Shown here piece after piece: positions 9,814 to 19,273 of a DNA stretch of 64,000 nt. Every line of letters starts with the position of its first letter. Positions within the stretch are counted from its first letter, which is position 1. Below the pieces are notes generated by a model. That model did no database searches. It was not told where the DNA came from and saw only the letters and a list, made by a program, of their open reading frames with translations. A program made the translations under genes and the position numbers. The DNA is from Liquorilactobacillus hordei DSM 19519 (GTDB lineage: Bacteria > Bacillota > Bacilli > Lactobacillales > Lactobacillaceae): assembly GCF_019443985.1 (NCBI RefSeq), contig NZ_CP049303.1:1488001-1552000 (forward strand). The letters are read 5' to 3'.

Positions 9814-11022
9814 TCAATCATTCTGAATTTTTCTCGCCGCTATTTCTAATAAGCTCAATTCATTCCTTAGCTCACCAGACACAACTTTTTTTTCAATTGT
9901 ATTTAAAGTTTTTCCTAATAGCGGACCTGGGGTAAACTGAAGATCTTTAATTAAATTACCACCATTAATAGCCAACTCTTTTTTATTTTTAATTGGTAAC
10001 GCTTTGTAACTGTCCTGAATAGTTGTCATATCTCTAGGAAAACCTAACATATCTGCAACATAATTGGCCATTTCAAAGGATGGTAAACCAATTGTATATA
10101 AATTCCATGCATCAATTTGACCAATCTTAAGCAATGCAAGTGCTGAAAAACAATTTTGAACGTTTGCTATCAACTCATTGGAACACTTCCATGCTTTCAA
10201 TAATTTACTTACCTGCTTATGGTTATCCAGTGATAAATAACAGACAAGTGTCCAAGCAGTAACCTCGTTATTGAAATGCAATTGTTCAAGAGAAGGTATC
10301 TTTTTAAAAACTTGGTCCATCGTCTTAAACATTGGACAATATGCAAAAAGTTGAGTCTCAATAAATCCGGTAATACCCTTTTTAGGGTTCTTTCCCAAAA
10401 GTAGTTTTGTCCACTCAACATTAATTCTCTCGACGGCAATTTTTTCAAGTAGATATGCATTTTCAGCAACTGCCTTCAAAGTAGTTGCTTCAATTTCGAA
10501 ATCCAGTTGACTTGCGAAACGAACAGTTCGCATCATTCGCAAAGCATCTTCATGGTATCTCTCATTAGGATTTCCAACAGCTTTTATCAATCCTTTTTTC
10601 AGATCCTCAAGTCCACCAAATAAATCAATAACCTCACCATCAAGGCTCAGAGCCAAGGCATTGATAGTTAAGTCTCTACGTTTGAGATCATCTTCAAGTG
10701 AACGAACAAATTCAACACTATCAGGTCTTCTGTAATCCTGATAAGTTGATTCTGTTCTGAAAGTAGTTACTTCATACCCGTCACCATGATCAAGGACCGT
10801 AACAGTTCCATGTTCTATTCCGGTATCAACTGTTTTTTTAAATATTTGCTTAACTTCTGCTGGATAAGCACTTGTGGCAATATCAACATCATGCAAGGGT
10901 AACCCTAGCAAAGTGTCACGAACACTGCCCCCAACAAAATAAGCTTCAAAGCCTGCATTGCGAATCTTTTCAAGAATAATTCTGGCTTTTTGGAATTCAA
11001 GAGGTAACTTAATTAATTTCAT
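9814..11022 (-). CDS. cca: CCA tRNA nucleotidyltransferase
   Basis: 402 aa class II enzyme that builds or repairs the 3' CCA of tRNAs. The head has GGSVRD (31-36) and the DVD metal site (Asp45, Asp47), followed by the neck motif [12 protein letters not shown] and the [12 protein letters not shown] flexible/nucleotide-selection region; the C-terminal body is helical, about the length of Bacillus-type CCA enzymes. Its ATG overlaps the stop of dapB by four bases (ATGA), so the two are coupled. Confidence 0.97.
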   Translation of the reverse strand: MKLIKLPLEFQKARIILEKIRNAGFEAYFVGGSVRDTLLGLPLHDVDIATSAYPAEVKQIFKKTVDTGIEHGTVTVLDHGDGYEVTTFRTESTYQDYRRPDSVEFVRSLEDDLKRRDLTINALALSLDGEVIDLFGGLEDLKKGLIKAVGNPNERYHEDALRMMRTVRFASQLDFEIEATTLKAVAENAYLLEKIAVERINVEWTKLLLGKNPKKGITGFIETQLFAYCPMFKTMDQVFKKIPSLEQLHFNNEVTAWTLVCYLSLDNHKQVSKLLKAWKCSNELIANVQNCFSALALLKIGQIDAWNLYTIGLPSFEMANYVADMLGFPRDMTTIQDSYKALPIKNKKELAINGGNLIKDLQFTPGPLLGKTLNTIEKKVVSGELRNELSLLEIAARKIQND

Positions 11023-11807
11023 AGGAGATTCTCAAGTCCTATCAATAACTCATCGTAATCTCTAATCTTCTTGACAGCCACTTCAACGCCAGACATAAAT
11101 GAAATTCGATCAAATGAATCTTGTCTGATTGTTAAAGCTTCACCTTGTCCACCAAATAAAACTTGTTCATGAGCAACGTAACCTGGTAAACGAACACTAT
11201 GAATCCGCATTCCTTCATAATCGGCACCTCGTGCGCCGATCAAACTTTCTTTTTCTTCTGGATTTCCTTGAATTTTTTGTTTACGAACTTCAGAAATTAA
11301 TTTTGCAGTATTTAGTGCTGTTCCACTTGGTGCATCCAATTTTTTATCATGATGCATCTCAATAATTTCTACATCTGGTAAATATTTAGCAGCTTGTTGC
11401 GCAAATTGCATCAAGAGTACTGCGGAAATCCCAAAATTAGGTGCAATTAACCCTCCAACCTTGTTTTTCTTCGCAATTTTTTTTAATTCATCAACCTGAT
11501 CATTTGTTAATCCGGTTGTTCCAATGACTGGTGAGATACTATGTGAAAGGGCAAACTTAACATTTTCATACACTGAAACAGGTGAGGTGAAATCAATCCA
11601 AACATCAATTGTGCTTCCATCAATGTCTACTGCTTTAGTATATACTGGTACATCTTCGTTCTCAAAATCAGGTAATTCACTGAGATTACTTTCAGATGCA
11701 CTTGGATCGTATACTCCAGCTAATTCAAAATCCGTATTCTCTAAGACCATCTTTGTCGTTGTATTTCCCATACGACCTTTAAACCCAGCTACCAAAACCT
11801 TAATCAT
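11019..11807 (-). CDS. dapB: 4-hydroxy-tetrahydrodipicolinate reductase
   Basis: 262 aa from this start. Reduces 4-hydroxy-tetrahydrodipicolinate in lysine and diaminopimelate synthesis, giving precursor for peptidoglycan. The Rossmann motif VAGFKGRMG is at the very N-terminus, IGTTG and the catalytic [15 protein letters not shown] loop follow. The frame is open upstream to a GTG at 11825, but AGAGG lies nine bases before the ATG at 11807 and the family begins at MIKVLVAG. No other dap genes are in the window. Cotranscribed with cca. Confidence 0.96.
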   Translation of the reverse strand: MIKVLVAGFKGRMGNTTTKMVLENTDFELAGVYDPSASESNLSELPDFENEDVPVYTKAVDIDGSTIDVWIDFTSPVSVYENVKFALSHSISPVIGTTGLTNDQVDELKKIAKKNKVGGLIAPNFGISAVLLMQFAQQAAKYLPDVEIIEMHHDKKLDAPSGTALNTAKLISEVRKQKIQGNPEEKESLIGARGADYEGMRIHSVRLPGYVAHEQVLFGGQGEALTIRQDSFDRISFMSGVEVAVKKIRDYDELLIGLENLL

Positions 11808-11843
11808 AACCATCATCCTCTTCACTTTTGTTTATTACTATAT

Positions 11844-11852
11844 ATTCTAACA
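11844..11852 (-). promoter_or_regulatory. candidate extended -10 promoter for dapB-cca
   Basis: On the minus strand CTGT TAGAAT (complement of 11844-11849) gives TGT plus a -10 hexamer, 37 bases before the dapB ATG. The -35 region is poor. Confidence 0.35.
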
Positions 11853-11978
11853 GATTGTTGCTTTGCCTGCATCTGCAAGAATGATGAAATTCTGCTTAGC
11901 AAGCACTCAAAGAAGAGCTATTTTAATAAAACTTGTGGTATGCTCTTAAAAGACACTAAGTTCTTGGAGGTAAGAAAG

Positions 11979-12866
11979 ATGTATTCAACTGATTCAAAGG
12001 TTCGTCTAATTGACTTTATTATGATTGCTTTTGGCTGTGGGATGTATACTTTTGGTTTTGTAATGATTAATATCAGTAATAATCTAGCTGAGGGTGGCGT
12101 GACAGGTATCTCACTCATTACGCGCTACTGGCTGCATATTGATCCAGCTTTTACAACACTTGCAATTAATATTCCTTTAATAGTCATTGGTTATAAATAT
12201 CTAGGGAAAAAAGCTCTTATTTATACTGTCTATGGCACAGTCTCACTTTCAATCTTTATTTGGTTATGGCAAAGATTGCCATTTGCAATCGATATTCATC
12301 ACGATTTATTTATTGCCGGAATATTGGCAGGTGTGCTCGGCGGGATTGGCTCTGGAATCGTTTACCGGTTCGGCGGTACAACAGGTGGTGCTGATATTGT
12401 TGCCCGAATTTTAGAAAAAAAACAAGGCATTGCCATGGGGCGAACCTTGTTAGTCCTCGACTGTATCGTTTTAACTGCTTCATTGAGTTACGTTGATATT
12501 AGGCGAATGATGTATACCCTGCTAGCATCTTATGTATTCTCAAAAATTGTCAACTTCACTCTCGAAGGTGCATATACTGCACGTGGTGTCATTATAATGA
12601 GTAATGAATATGAGAAAATTACAAAAGATATTATGGACATTTTGGAACGTGGTGTGAGTCACTTACAGGCAACAGGTGCATATTCAAATGAACCAAGGCA
12701 AGCAATTTATTGCGTTGTCAGCCCAAGTGAATTGATGGCTTTGAAACATATTGTTGCTAAATATGATGAAAAAGCCTTTGTTTCTGTTTTAACAGTAAAC
12801 GAAGTCTTCGGTGAAGGTTTTAGTTATTCAATCCCTAGAAAAGGAATTTTCAAATTAAAAAAATAA
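11979..12866 (+). CDS. YitT family membrane protein (first paralogue)
   Basis: 295 aa from the ATG at 11979, which has GGAGG eight bases upstream; the frame is open to 11940 but without a ribosome site. Five or so hydrophobic segments (about 10-170, DUF161/YitT_membrane) with the family motifs GGTTGGADIVARIL and a C-terminal cytoplasmic DUF2179 domain (VISRGVxH-like ERGVSHLQATGAYS, AIYCVVSPSEL). Transport substrate is unknown for the family. One of only three plus-strand genes here; divergent from dapB. A second copy is at 57532-58407. Confidence 0.93.
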   Translation: MYSTDSKVRLIDFIMIAFGCGMYTFGFVMINISNNLAEGGVTGISLITRYWLHIDPAFTTLAINIPLIVIGYKYLGKKALIYTVYGTVSLSIFIWLWQRLPFAIDIHHDLFIAGILAGVLGGIGSGIVYRFGGTTGGADIVARILEKKQGIAMGRTLLVLDCIVLTASLSYVDIRRMMYTLLASYVFSKIVNFTLEGAYTARGVIIMSNEYEKITKDIMDILERGVSHLQATGAYSNEPRQAIYCVVSPSELMALKHIVAKYDEKAFVSVLTVNEVFGEGFSYSIPRKGIFKLKK

Positions 12867-12913
12867 TCATCTTAGTACTATTATCATTTGGTTTTCAATC
12901 AAAAAATGACTTT

Positions 12914-12960
12914 AAAGAAGCTAGGTCAAAAGGTATTTTTTTTTGACCTAGCTTCTTTTT
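12914..12960 (+). terminator. strong intrinsic terminator after yitT
   Basis: An 18-base perfect stem (12914-12931 with 12941-12958), arms beginning AAAGAAGCTAGGTCAAAA, loop of nine bases, ending in a T run to 12960. The arms start with As, so it could also work on the minus strand for the TPR gene side, though that gene ends 155 bases away. Confidence 0.85.
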
Positions 12961-13114
12961 ACTTCGTATGAACGTATGTCATAAAGTCAAAATTTTGCGC
13001 TTAACTTTAAATTACGCGTAACAATAATAGCCAATCTGCCATTACAACAAAAAAGAAATAACTTAATGAGATAATCATAGCTTTACCTTCAATAATCAGT
13101 TAATCCTTCTAATC

Positions 13115-14380
13115 CTAAAAATCTTCAAGTAATTCGTCTTCGAAATCCTGCATTTCCAAATCATCAGGTATAAGTTCAAGATAAAGAGCAACATTTTCAC
13201 GAGCCTCTTCAAGATTACCAACACGTCTATTCAAAATAGCAAATTCTCTAATAAATATTGGATTGTCATCATATACACGGCTAGCTGCTTGATAGTACTT
13301 AAGAGCTTGTTCATCATTATCAAGAGCACTGTATGACTTACCCAAGTTCCAATAGATTTGTGGATCAATCTCATCATTTTGAACAAAGGAACTCAAGAAA
13401 TCAATTGTTTCCTGATATTTTTGCCGACTAACTAATAAATTACTGAGTTCAATTACTAATGTCAAACTATCTGGTTCTAACTCAAGAGCTTTTTCTAAGT
13501 ACATTTGTGCTTCTTGTGGCTGTTGCAACTTTAAAGAAACTGAACTAGCTTTTTCGTATAATTTGATATTATATTGATCTACTCTCAGTCCTTCCTGCAG
13601 CGCCTGAAGGGCATCTTGCAAAAGTCCCATTTGTTCGTAGGCAGTTGCTAGAAATGGATAAAGTGTTGTGTAGTCTTTGTTATCTTTTTTTAGTTTCTTA
13701 AAATTGTCAATCGCATCTTCATAGTTCTTAACTTGAAGTTGTGTAAAAGCAATCTGAAAACGTGTATCGGGACTCATTTGCTCATCATCAAGCTGCTCGA
13801 AATAGCCTAGTGCTTGCTCAAATTTCCCTACTTCTGCATATGATTGCCCAAGGCGTTGTACCATTGAAACACCCGCTAATTGAGTAAAACCCATCTTTAC
13901 TAACGTCAAATATAATTCAATTGCTTTTCCATACTTCTTAGTATTAAAGTAAAATTCAGCCAAACCAAAAATAACCGCTTCTTCATCTGGTGCAATTTTC
14001 AGTGCCTCAAGTAGCTTATGCTCACTTACTTCTAAAAGCCCTTGCGTCTGATATAAGTCAGCAGCAACTAAAAGTGAATTCACATACGCATCAGAATCAG
14101 GCCTAATTGTAGATAGATACTCAAGTGCCTCATCGTCATGTCCATCACTAACGGCCAAATCCGCTAATTGCGCACGTAAAATATCCTCATCAGGAAATTT
14201 TGCTAGTAATGACTTATATGCCTTTGCCGCAAAATCGGAAAAACCAAGCATATATAAATTTTCTGCTAAACTATAAATATCATCTGGATCTGAATTCTTC
14301 AAAACTAGTTCAAAAACCTGTGAAGCCTTTTCGATGTTTCCCTTTTCAATCAAATCAATTACATCTTTAGAACGATTCAT
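13115..14380 (-). CDS. tetratricopeptide repeat protein, YpiA-like
   Basis: 421 aa, almost wholly alpha-helical, with about ten TPR units (for example ALGYFEQLDDEQMSPDTRFQ, ALQALQEGLRVDQYNIKLY, ALKYYQAASRVYDDNPIFI), acidic, with no signal peptide. TPR arrays bind other proteins; the partner is unknown. AAAGGGTGA lies four bases before the ATG. Position next to hup-der-rpsA is conserved in lactobacilli and recalls ypiA of Bacillus, but I cannot prove orthology. Confidence 0.88.
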   Translation of the reverse strand: MNRSKDVIDLIEKGNIEKASQVFELVLKNSDPDDIYSLAENLYMLGFSDFAAKAYKSLLAKFPDEDILRAQLADLAVSDGHDDEALEYLSTIRPDSDAYVNSLLVAADLYQTQGLLEVSEHKLLEALKIAPDEEAVIFGLAEFYFNTKKYGKAIELYLTLVKMGFTQLAGVSMVQRLGQSYAEVGKFEQALGYFEQLDDEQMSPDTRFQIAFTQLQVKNYEDAIDNFKKLKKDNKDYTTLYPFLATAYEQMGLLQDALQALQEGLRVDQYNIKLYEKASSVSLKLQQPQEAQMYLEKALELEPDSLTLVIELSNLLVSRQKYQETIDFLSSFVQNDEIDPQIYWNLGKSYSALDNDEQALKYYQAASRVYDDNPIFIREFAILNRRVGNLEEARENVALYLELIPDDLEMQDFEDELLEDF

Positions 14381-14508
14381 AAATTCACCCTTTCTAATCT
14401 ATGTGCTTTATGAGAATAATATTCAAAACTATAAAATAAACCTGTGAAACCATGACAATCAATAGGCATTATAATAACACAGCACAACATCGATTACTGC
14501 ATTTCAAC

Positions 14509-14550
14509 AAAAAAAGAACTGCAACAAAACGTTAAGTTTTGATACAGCTC
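14509..14550 (-). terminator. terminator of hup
   Basis: Arms 14516-14523 and 14543-14550 pair (two G-U pairs in RNA), with an inner TCAAAAC/GTTTTG stem; on the minus strand a run of seven Ts (complement of 14509-14515) follows. Same two-part design as other gene-end hairpins here. Confidence 0.8.
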
Positions 14551-14578
14551 CTGACAAATAAGTATTAATACTCAATGC

Positions 14579-14854
14579 TTATTTAACAGCATCTTTTAAA
14601 GCTTTACCTGGCTTAAATGCAGGTACTTTGCTTGCAGGAATTTGAATTTCTTTACCAGTTTGTGGATTGCGACCTTTACGAGCTGCACGTTCACGCACTT
14701 CGAAGTTACCAAATCCGATTAATTGAACCTTTTCGCCTTCTGCTAAAGTAGCTTGAATTGTTTCAAAAACTGCATCAACAGCAGTAGTTGCATCTTTTTT
14801 TGTTAAACCTGTTTTTGTTGCAACTGTTTCGATTAATTGTGCTTTGTTTGCCAT
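14579..14854 (-). CDS. hup: DNA-binding protein HU
   Basis: 91 aa histone-like protein that bends and compacts DNA. Complete [11 protein letters not shown] start, [21 protein letters not shown] beta-arm region, [17 protein letters not shown] end. The perfect AGGAGGTG seven bases upstream fixes the ATG at 14854 rather than the upstream frame to 14887. Single-gene unit with its own promoter (14969-14997) and terminator (14509-14550). The leader 14855-14960 can form two short hairpins (GGCG/CGCC and ACAGATA/TATCTGT). Confidence 0.98.
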   Translation of the reverse strand: MANKAQLIETVATKTGLTKKDATTAVDAVFETIQATLAEGEKVQLIGFGNFEVRERAARKGRNPQTGKEIQIPASKVPAFKPGKALKDAVK

Positions 14855-14968
14855 GTGTTTCACCTCCTCATACGAAGAAATAGGCACAGATAATAAATAT
14901 CTGTTGGCGTAATTTCGCCCTTATCATAATGACGAAACAATGACTAACAAATCATTATCTCTTTAAAT

Positions 14969-14997
14969 AAGATAGCATATAAAGCCTAACATAACAA
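14969..14997 (-). promoter_or_regulatory. hup promoter
   Basis: On the minus strand -35 TTGTTA (complement of 14992-14997), 17-base spacer, -10 TATCTT (complement of 14969-14974), giving a leader of about 105 bases. Confidence 0.5.
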
Positions 14998-15091
14998 GGT
15001 TTTTCACCTTTTTTTTAGAAGTTTCACCTTTTCGATAACCAGAAAAAGCAAATGAAAAATTAAGTCTAACATATTGAGCAGTTAATTAAAA

Positions 15092-16402
15092 CTATTTACG
15101 CTTGCGTTCAATTAAATGAACAGGTGTTCCGGTAAAATCAAATGAATCACGAATTTGATTCTCTAGGAATCTCTGATATGAAAAATGCATTAATTCAGGA
15201 TCATTCACAAAAACAACAAAAGTAGGCGGCTTAATTGCAACTTGAGTCGTATAGTAGACTCTCAGACGTTTTCCATGGTCGGTTGGGGTAGGATTTCGTG
15301 CAATTGCATCCATTATTACATCATTTAACACTGCAGATGGAATTCTGCGTTGATGATTATCATTAATCTGCTTAATCAAATCAGGTAGCTTATCCAATCT
15401 TTGCTTTGTCACAGCTGAAACAAAAATAATCGGTGCATAACTAAGATATTGAAATTCCTGACGAATTTTCTCTTCAAATTCGGTCATGGTTCGATTATTC
15501 TTTTTTAGTGTGTCCCACTTATTAACAAGAATTATAATTCCTCGTCCAGCTTCGTGAGCATAACCTGCAACTTTTTTATCTTGTTCTCGAATTCCTTCTT
15601 CGGCATTTAATACAACTAATACTACGTCTGAACGATCAATTGCTCTCATCGCACGCAAAACTGAGTATTTTTCCGTATTCTCATAAACTTTCCCGCGTTT
15701 TCTGATACCTGCCGTATCAATAACCGTGAATTCATCACCTTGATTTGAAATAAAAGGTGTATCAATCGCATCTCTAGTTGTCCCTTCGATATTTGAAACA
15801 ATCACTCGATTTTCACCTAAAATAGCATTTACAAGTGATGACTTTCCGACATTAGGACGGCCAATTAAACTAAATTTAATTGTCTTGTCTTCTTCTTCAG
15901 ACTGTTTTTCTGGAAAAGAATTACAAATTTTATCAAGTAAATCTCCTATACCTATTCCATGGGTACTAGAAATCGCTAATGGTTCACCAAAACCAAGTGA
16001 ATAAAAGTCAAAGATATCTCCGCGTAACTCTGGATTATCAACTTTATTAACTGCTAAAATAACTGGTTTCTCCGATTTATAAAGGATTCGGGCAACTTTT
16101 TCATCTGCATCAGTTATTCCTTCACGAACACTCACAACAAAAACAATTACATCAGCTTCATCAATTGCAATTTCAGCTTGCTCTGTAATTTGGGTCAAAA
16201 AAGGTTCATCACCAATATCAATTCCCCCAGTATCAATTAAATTGAATTTTTGACCAAGCCACTCACTATGTGCATAAATTCGATCTCTTGTTACGCCAGG
16301 AACATCTTCGACAATAGAAATTCTTTCTCCTGCAATTCTATTAAAAACAGTAGATTTGCCAACATTAGGCCGGCCAACAATTGCTACAACTGGATTTGCC
16401 AT
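15092..16402 (-). CDS. der: ribosome-associated GTPase Der (EngA)
   Basis: 436 aa with two tandem GTPase domains, the hallmark of Der: GRPNVGKS at 10-17 with DTGGI and NKVD, and a second [12 protein letters not shown] near 183 with [10 protein letters not shown] and NKWD. The C-terminal KH-like domain ends in basic residues. It assists 50S subunit assembly. AGAGGG lies eight bases before the ATG. It follows rpsA (142 bases apart with a terminator between). Confidence 0.98.
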   Translation of the reverse strand: MANPVVAIVGRPNVGKSTVFNRIAGERISIVEDVPGVTRDRIYAHSEWLGQKFNLIDTGGIDIGDEPFLTQITEQAEIAIDEADVIVFVVSVREGITDADEKVARILYKSEKPVILAVNKVDNPELRGDIFDFYSLGFGEPLAISSTHGIGIGDLLDKICNSFPEKQSEEEDKTIKFSLIGRPNVGKSSLVNAILGENRVIVSNIEGTTRDAIDTPFISNQGDEFTVIDTAGIRKRGKVYENTEKYSVLRAMRAIDRSDVVLVVLNAEEGIREQDKKVAGYAHEAGRGIIILVNKWDTLKKNNRTMTEFEEKIRQEFQYLSYAPIIFVSAVTKQRLDKLPDLIKQINDNHQRRIPSAVLNDVIMDAIARNPTPTDHGKRLRVYYTTQVAIKPPTFVVFVNDPELMHFSYQRFLENQIRDSFDFTGTPVHLIERKRK

Positions 16403-16452
16403 TTTTGCATCCCTCTTTTCTTTATTTAAAATTAAAATATACTTATATCAGC

Positions 16453-16488
16453 AAAAAAACGATAGATTTAATCAACAATCTACCGTTT
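16453..16488 (-). terminator. terminator of rpsA
   Basis: Arms AACGATAGATT and AATCTACCGTT (one G-U pair in RNA) followed on the minus strand by seven Ts (complement of 16453-16459). Confidence 0.8.
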
Positions 16489-16544
16489 TCATGCTAAAGA
16501 ATAACTACTAGATTTAACATACCAAAAGATATGCAACCAAGTGC

Positions 16545-17750
16545 TTAATCTTGGTCTTTGTCTTTCAAGTCTCCGACAAGATCTCCAAGCGTAAATCCTG
16601 TACTCTCGTCTGGAAGTTCAACCTTTTCCTCTGAAGCTGCTTGTTTCTTCTCTTCACCAGCAACACTTGGCTTTTCCTCAAGTGCTTTAATTGAAAGTGC
16701 TAATCTGTGCTCATCAGCATGAACATTTAAAACTTTCACTTTAATTGTCTCACCTGAAGTTAAAACTTCATTTGGTGTAGCAATATGTTTGTGTGAAATT
16801 TGAGAAATGTGTACAAGACCTTCAACACCTGGAAATACTTCTACAAAGGCACCAAAACTTGTAAGACGTTTAACTGTACCTTCAAGTACATCACCTTCAG
16901 CAACCTTTTCTGTAATATTATCCCATGGCTGTGGTAATGTTTGCTTGATTGAAAGCGAAATACGATCTTTCTCAGTATCTACTGAAAGAACTTTAACCTT
17001 CACCGTCTCTCCAACTTTGAGTACGTCAGAAGGTTTATTAACACGTTCAAATGAGATTTCTGAAACGTGAACTAATCCATCTACACCACCTAAATCAACA
17101 AAGGCACCGAAACTTGTTAAACGGGCAACTTTGCCTTCAATAACGTCACCTACAACTAATTTTGCTAATGTTTCAGCTTTCTTAGCTTCACGAGCTACCT
17201 TAACAATTTCCTTATGTGAAAGAATTAAGCGGTTTTCACTTGGTTCGATTTCAATAATCTTAAGTTCCAGTTCTTGATTCTTATACTGGTTTAAGTCCTC
17301 AACAAAACGGTCATCCACCATTGATGCTGGAATAAAGCCACGAACACCTGCATCAACTACCAATCCACCTTTAACAACTTGTGTTACAGGTGCAGTAATC
17401 GTCTCACCAGCTTCAAACTTCTTTTCAATATCATCCCAAACCTTACGTGCTTCAAGGCGACGTTGTGATAATAAGTAGCTACCGCCCTCTTTGTCAGAAC
17501 CAATACGTGAAATAACTACCAAATCAATTACATCACCAATAGCCACATCATCTGATACTTCTTGATCAGGTTTCAAGCTTAGTTCTTTAAATGGAACTAC
17601 GCCTTCAACGCCTGCTCCTTCAATTCCAACAATAACCTGCTTAGCATCATCAACAGCTAAAACTTCACCTTTAACGACGTCACCAATTTTTACTTCATTT
17701 ACGCTATCTAAAGCTTCTAATAAATCCTTGTTTGCATCTGTTTCACTCAT
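16545..17750 (-). CDS. rpsA: 30S ribosomal protein S1 homologue (four S1 domains)
   Basis: 401 aa with four S1 RNA-binding repeats at about 21-96, 115-180, 200-268 and 286-355; the last two carry the near-identical RLTSFGAFV core. The four-repeat form is typical of low-GC Gram-positives, shorter than the six-repeat protein of E. coli. AAGGAGG precedes the ATG by nine bases. It probably helps mRNA binding by the 30S subunit. Downstream of cmk, as in Bacillus (cmk-ypfD). Confidence 0.95.
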   Translation of the reverse strand: MSETDANKDLLEALDSVNEVKIGDVVKGEVLAVDDAKQVIVGIEGAGVEGVVPFKELSLKPDQEVSDDVAIGDVIDLVVISRIGSDKEGGSYLLSQRRLEARKVWDDIEKKFEAGETITAPVTQVVKGGLVVDAGVRGFIPASMVDDRFVEDLNQYKNQELELKIIEIEPSENRLILSHKEIVKVAREAKKAETLAKLVVGDVIEGKVARLTSFGAFVDLGGVDGLVHVSEISFERVNKPSDVLKVGETVKVKVLSVDTEKDRISLSIKQTLPQPWDNITEKVAEGDVLEGTVKRLTSFGAFVEVFPGVEGLVHISQISHKHIATPNEVLTSGETIKVKVLNVHADEHRLALSIKALEEKPSVAGEEKKQAASEEKVELPDESTGFTLGDLVGDLKDKDQD

Positions 17751-17841
17751 GCACTATGTCCTCCTTAACGACTCGACTCTAATCTCTATTTTAGCCGAAC
17801 TCAATCAAAAATTCCAGTTAAAATACGCTTTTAGTGAGATT

Positions 17842-18513
17842 TCAAGCTTTTTTTTCAATTATTTTCATTATTTTGTCTACAACTTGCTCAATTGTTAGAC
17901 TAGTTGTATCTAATTGAACAGCATCAACGGCCTTTACGAGGGGTGAAATTGTTCTAGTAGAATCTTTACGGTCCCGCTCTTCTATTTCTCGTTCAAGAAT
18001 TTCAAGCGGTGTCTGGATTCCTTTTTCAATATTTTCTTTATACCTTCTTAGCGCTCTTTCTTTCACACTTGCTACCATAAAAATTTTAACATCAGCACTC
18101 GGTAAGACAGTCGTACCAATATCTCTTCCATCCATTACAATTCCACCAGTGCGTGCAATTTTTTGCTGCAAATCTGTAAGATACTTCCTAACTGAAACTT
18201 GTGCGGCAACCGTTGATACATTATTACTGATTTCAGGCATTCTAATCTCTGTTGTTACTTCTGTCTCATTTACAAAAACCCTCTGTCCCTCTGTCGATGG
18301 CACGAACTTAATGTTAATATTGCTTAAAATCATTTCTATTGATTCATCATCATCAAGTTGGATTCCATCATGAATTGCTGCCCAAGTAACTGCACGATAC
18401 ATTGCACCTGTATCACAATATATGTAATTTAATTTGTGTGCAACAAGTTTTGCAACTGTACTTTTTCCAGCTGAAGCCGGGCCGTCAATTGCAACTTGTA
18501 ATAACTTTCCCAT
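17842..18513 (-). CDS. cmk: cytidylate kinase
   Basis: 223 aa. Phosphorylates CMP and dCMP with ATP. P-loop GPASAGKS (11-18), then YCDTGAMYRAVTW for base recognition, the GRDIGTTVLP motif and the ERDRKDSTRTISPL lid. Sits between the LysM protein and rpsA in the usual order. Confidence 0.97.
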   Translation of the reverse strand: MGKLLQVAIDGPASAGKSTVAKLVAHKLNYIYCDTGAMYRAVTWAAIHDGIQLDDDESIEMILSNINIKFVPSTEGQRVFVNETEVTTEIRMPEISNNVSTVAAQVSVRKYLTDLQQKIARTGGIVMDGRDIGTTVLPSADVKIFMVASVKERALRRYKENIEKGIQTPLEILEREIEERDRKDSTRTISPLVKAVDAVQLDTTSLTIEQVVDKIMKIIEKKA

Positions 18514-18572
18514 CTTACCTAAACCTTCCCATCAAAATACTATTTTTTCTATTATAAGTGTTATAAAAACCA

Positions 18573-19187
18573 CTATTTGACGCGAACTGACTCACCTGGA
18601 GTAAGTGTTGAACTTGAACTCAATGTTGGATTTAGTTCAAGTAATTCTTGAACCGTCAAGCCATTATTAACTGCAACACGATAGATTCCTTGACCAGCAA
18701 CAACTGTTACATACTGTGAACTGCTTGACGAAGAACTCGATGTTGAACTATATGTACTCGAAGATGCAGCGGTTTCGCTCGAACTCGAAGCAGTCACCGT
18801 TGATGCCTTACTTGAACTGCTTGAAGACTCGGCCTCCGTAGATTCATTAGTAGAGCTAGCCGAAGAAGATACAGCGACTGAGCTTGATGAACTTTTCTTG
18901 GTTGACGATGCTTTTTTTGAGCTGCTCTTTTTACTAGAAGTTGATTCAACAACCCCTACATTACCACTACCTCCAGAAGAAGATTGCGAAGTCTTCTGCG
19001 AAATAAAATAAAGTGCAACAGTTCCCAAAATAATTGCAATGAATACAACTAACAAAGATGTAGTTAGTACACTATTAGCTCGATTACTCTTTCGACTTGC
19101 CGTTCTTGAATAATTACCACTATTATCTCGAGCATTATCAAAAGATTTATCCCAAGGTTGTTGTTCTTTTTGGTCTTTGCGACTCAT
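18573..19187 (-). CDS. membrane-anchored LysM protein with Ser-rich linker, YpbE-like
   Basis: 204 aa. Cytoplasmic basic N-terminus, membrane segment (about 41-63), a linker at about 66-156 made largely of Ser, then one LysM domain (about 157-203, YVTVVAGQGIYRVAVNNGLT...LTPGESVRV) for peptidoglycan binding. This architecture and the place after ypbB-recQ match Bacillus YpbE. The function is unknown; a wall-anchored scaffold is likely. Ser codons in the linker are mixed, so the region is protein-level low complexity rather than a DNA repeat. GAGGGGG precedes the ATG. Confidence 0.9.
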   Translation of the reverse strand: MSRKDQKEQQPWDKSFDNARDNSGNYSRTASRKSNRANSVLTTSLLVVFIAIILGTVALYFISQKTSQSSSGGSGNVGVVESTSSKKSSSKKASSTKKSSSSSVAVSSSASSTNESTEAESSSSSSKASTVTASSSSETAASSSTYSSTSSSSSSSSQYVTVVAGQGIYRVAVNNGLTVQELLELNPTLSSSSTLTPGESVRVK

Positions 19188-19273
19188 AAAAATTCCCCCT
19201 CAAATAATCATCTATTATTTTACCATACGTTACCACATCAAGTCATAATTCTTTACTTAAGAATTACGTTTAA

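Noticed and set aside
14868..14927. Nineteen-codon open frame in the hup leader
   Set aside because: No ribosome binding site and no plausible regulatory layout; the hairpins there explain the sequence better.
18720..18990. DNA repeat in the Ser-rich part of the LysM protein gene
   Set aside because: Ser codons are mixed and no unit repeats exactly; low complexity is at protein level.
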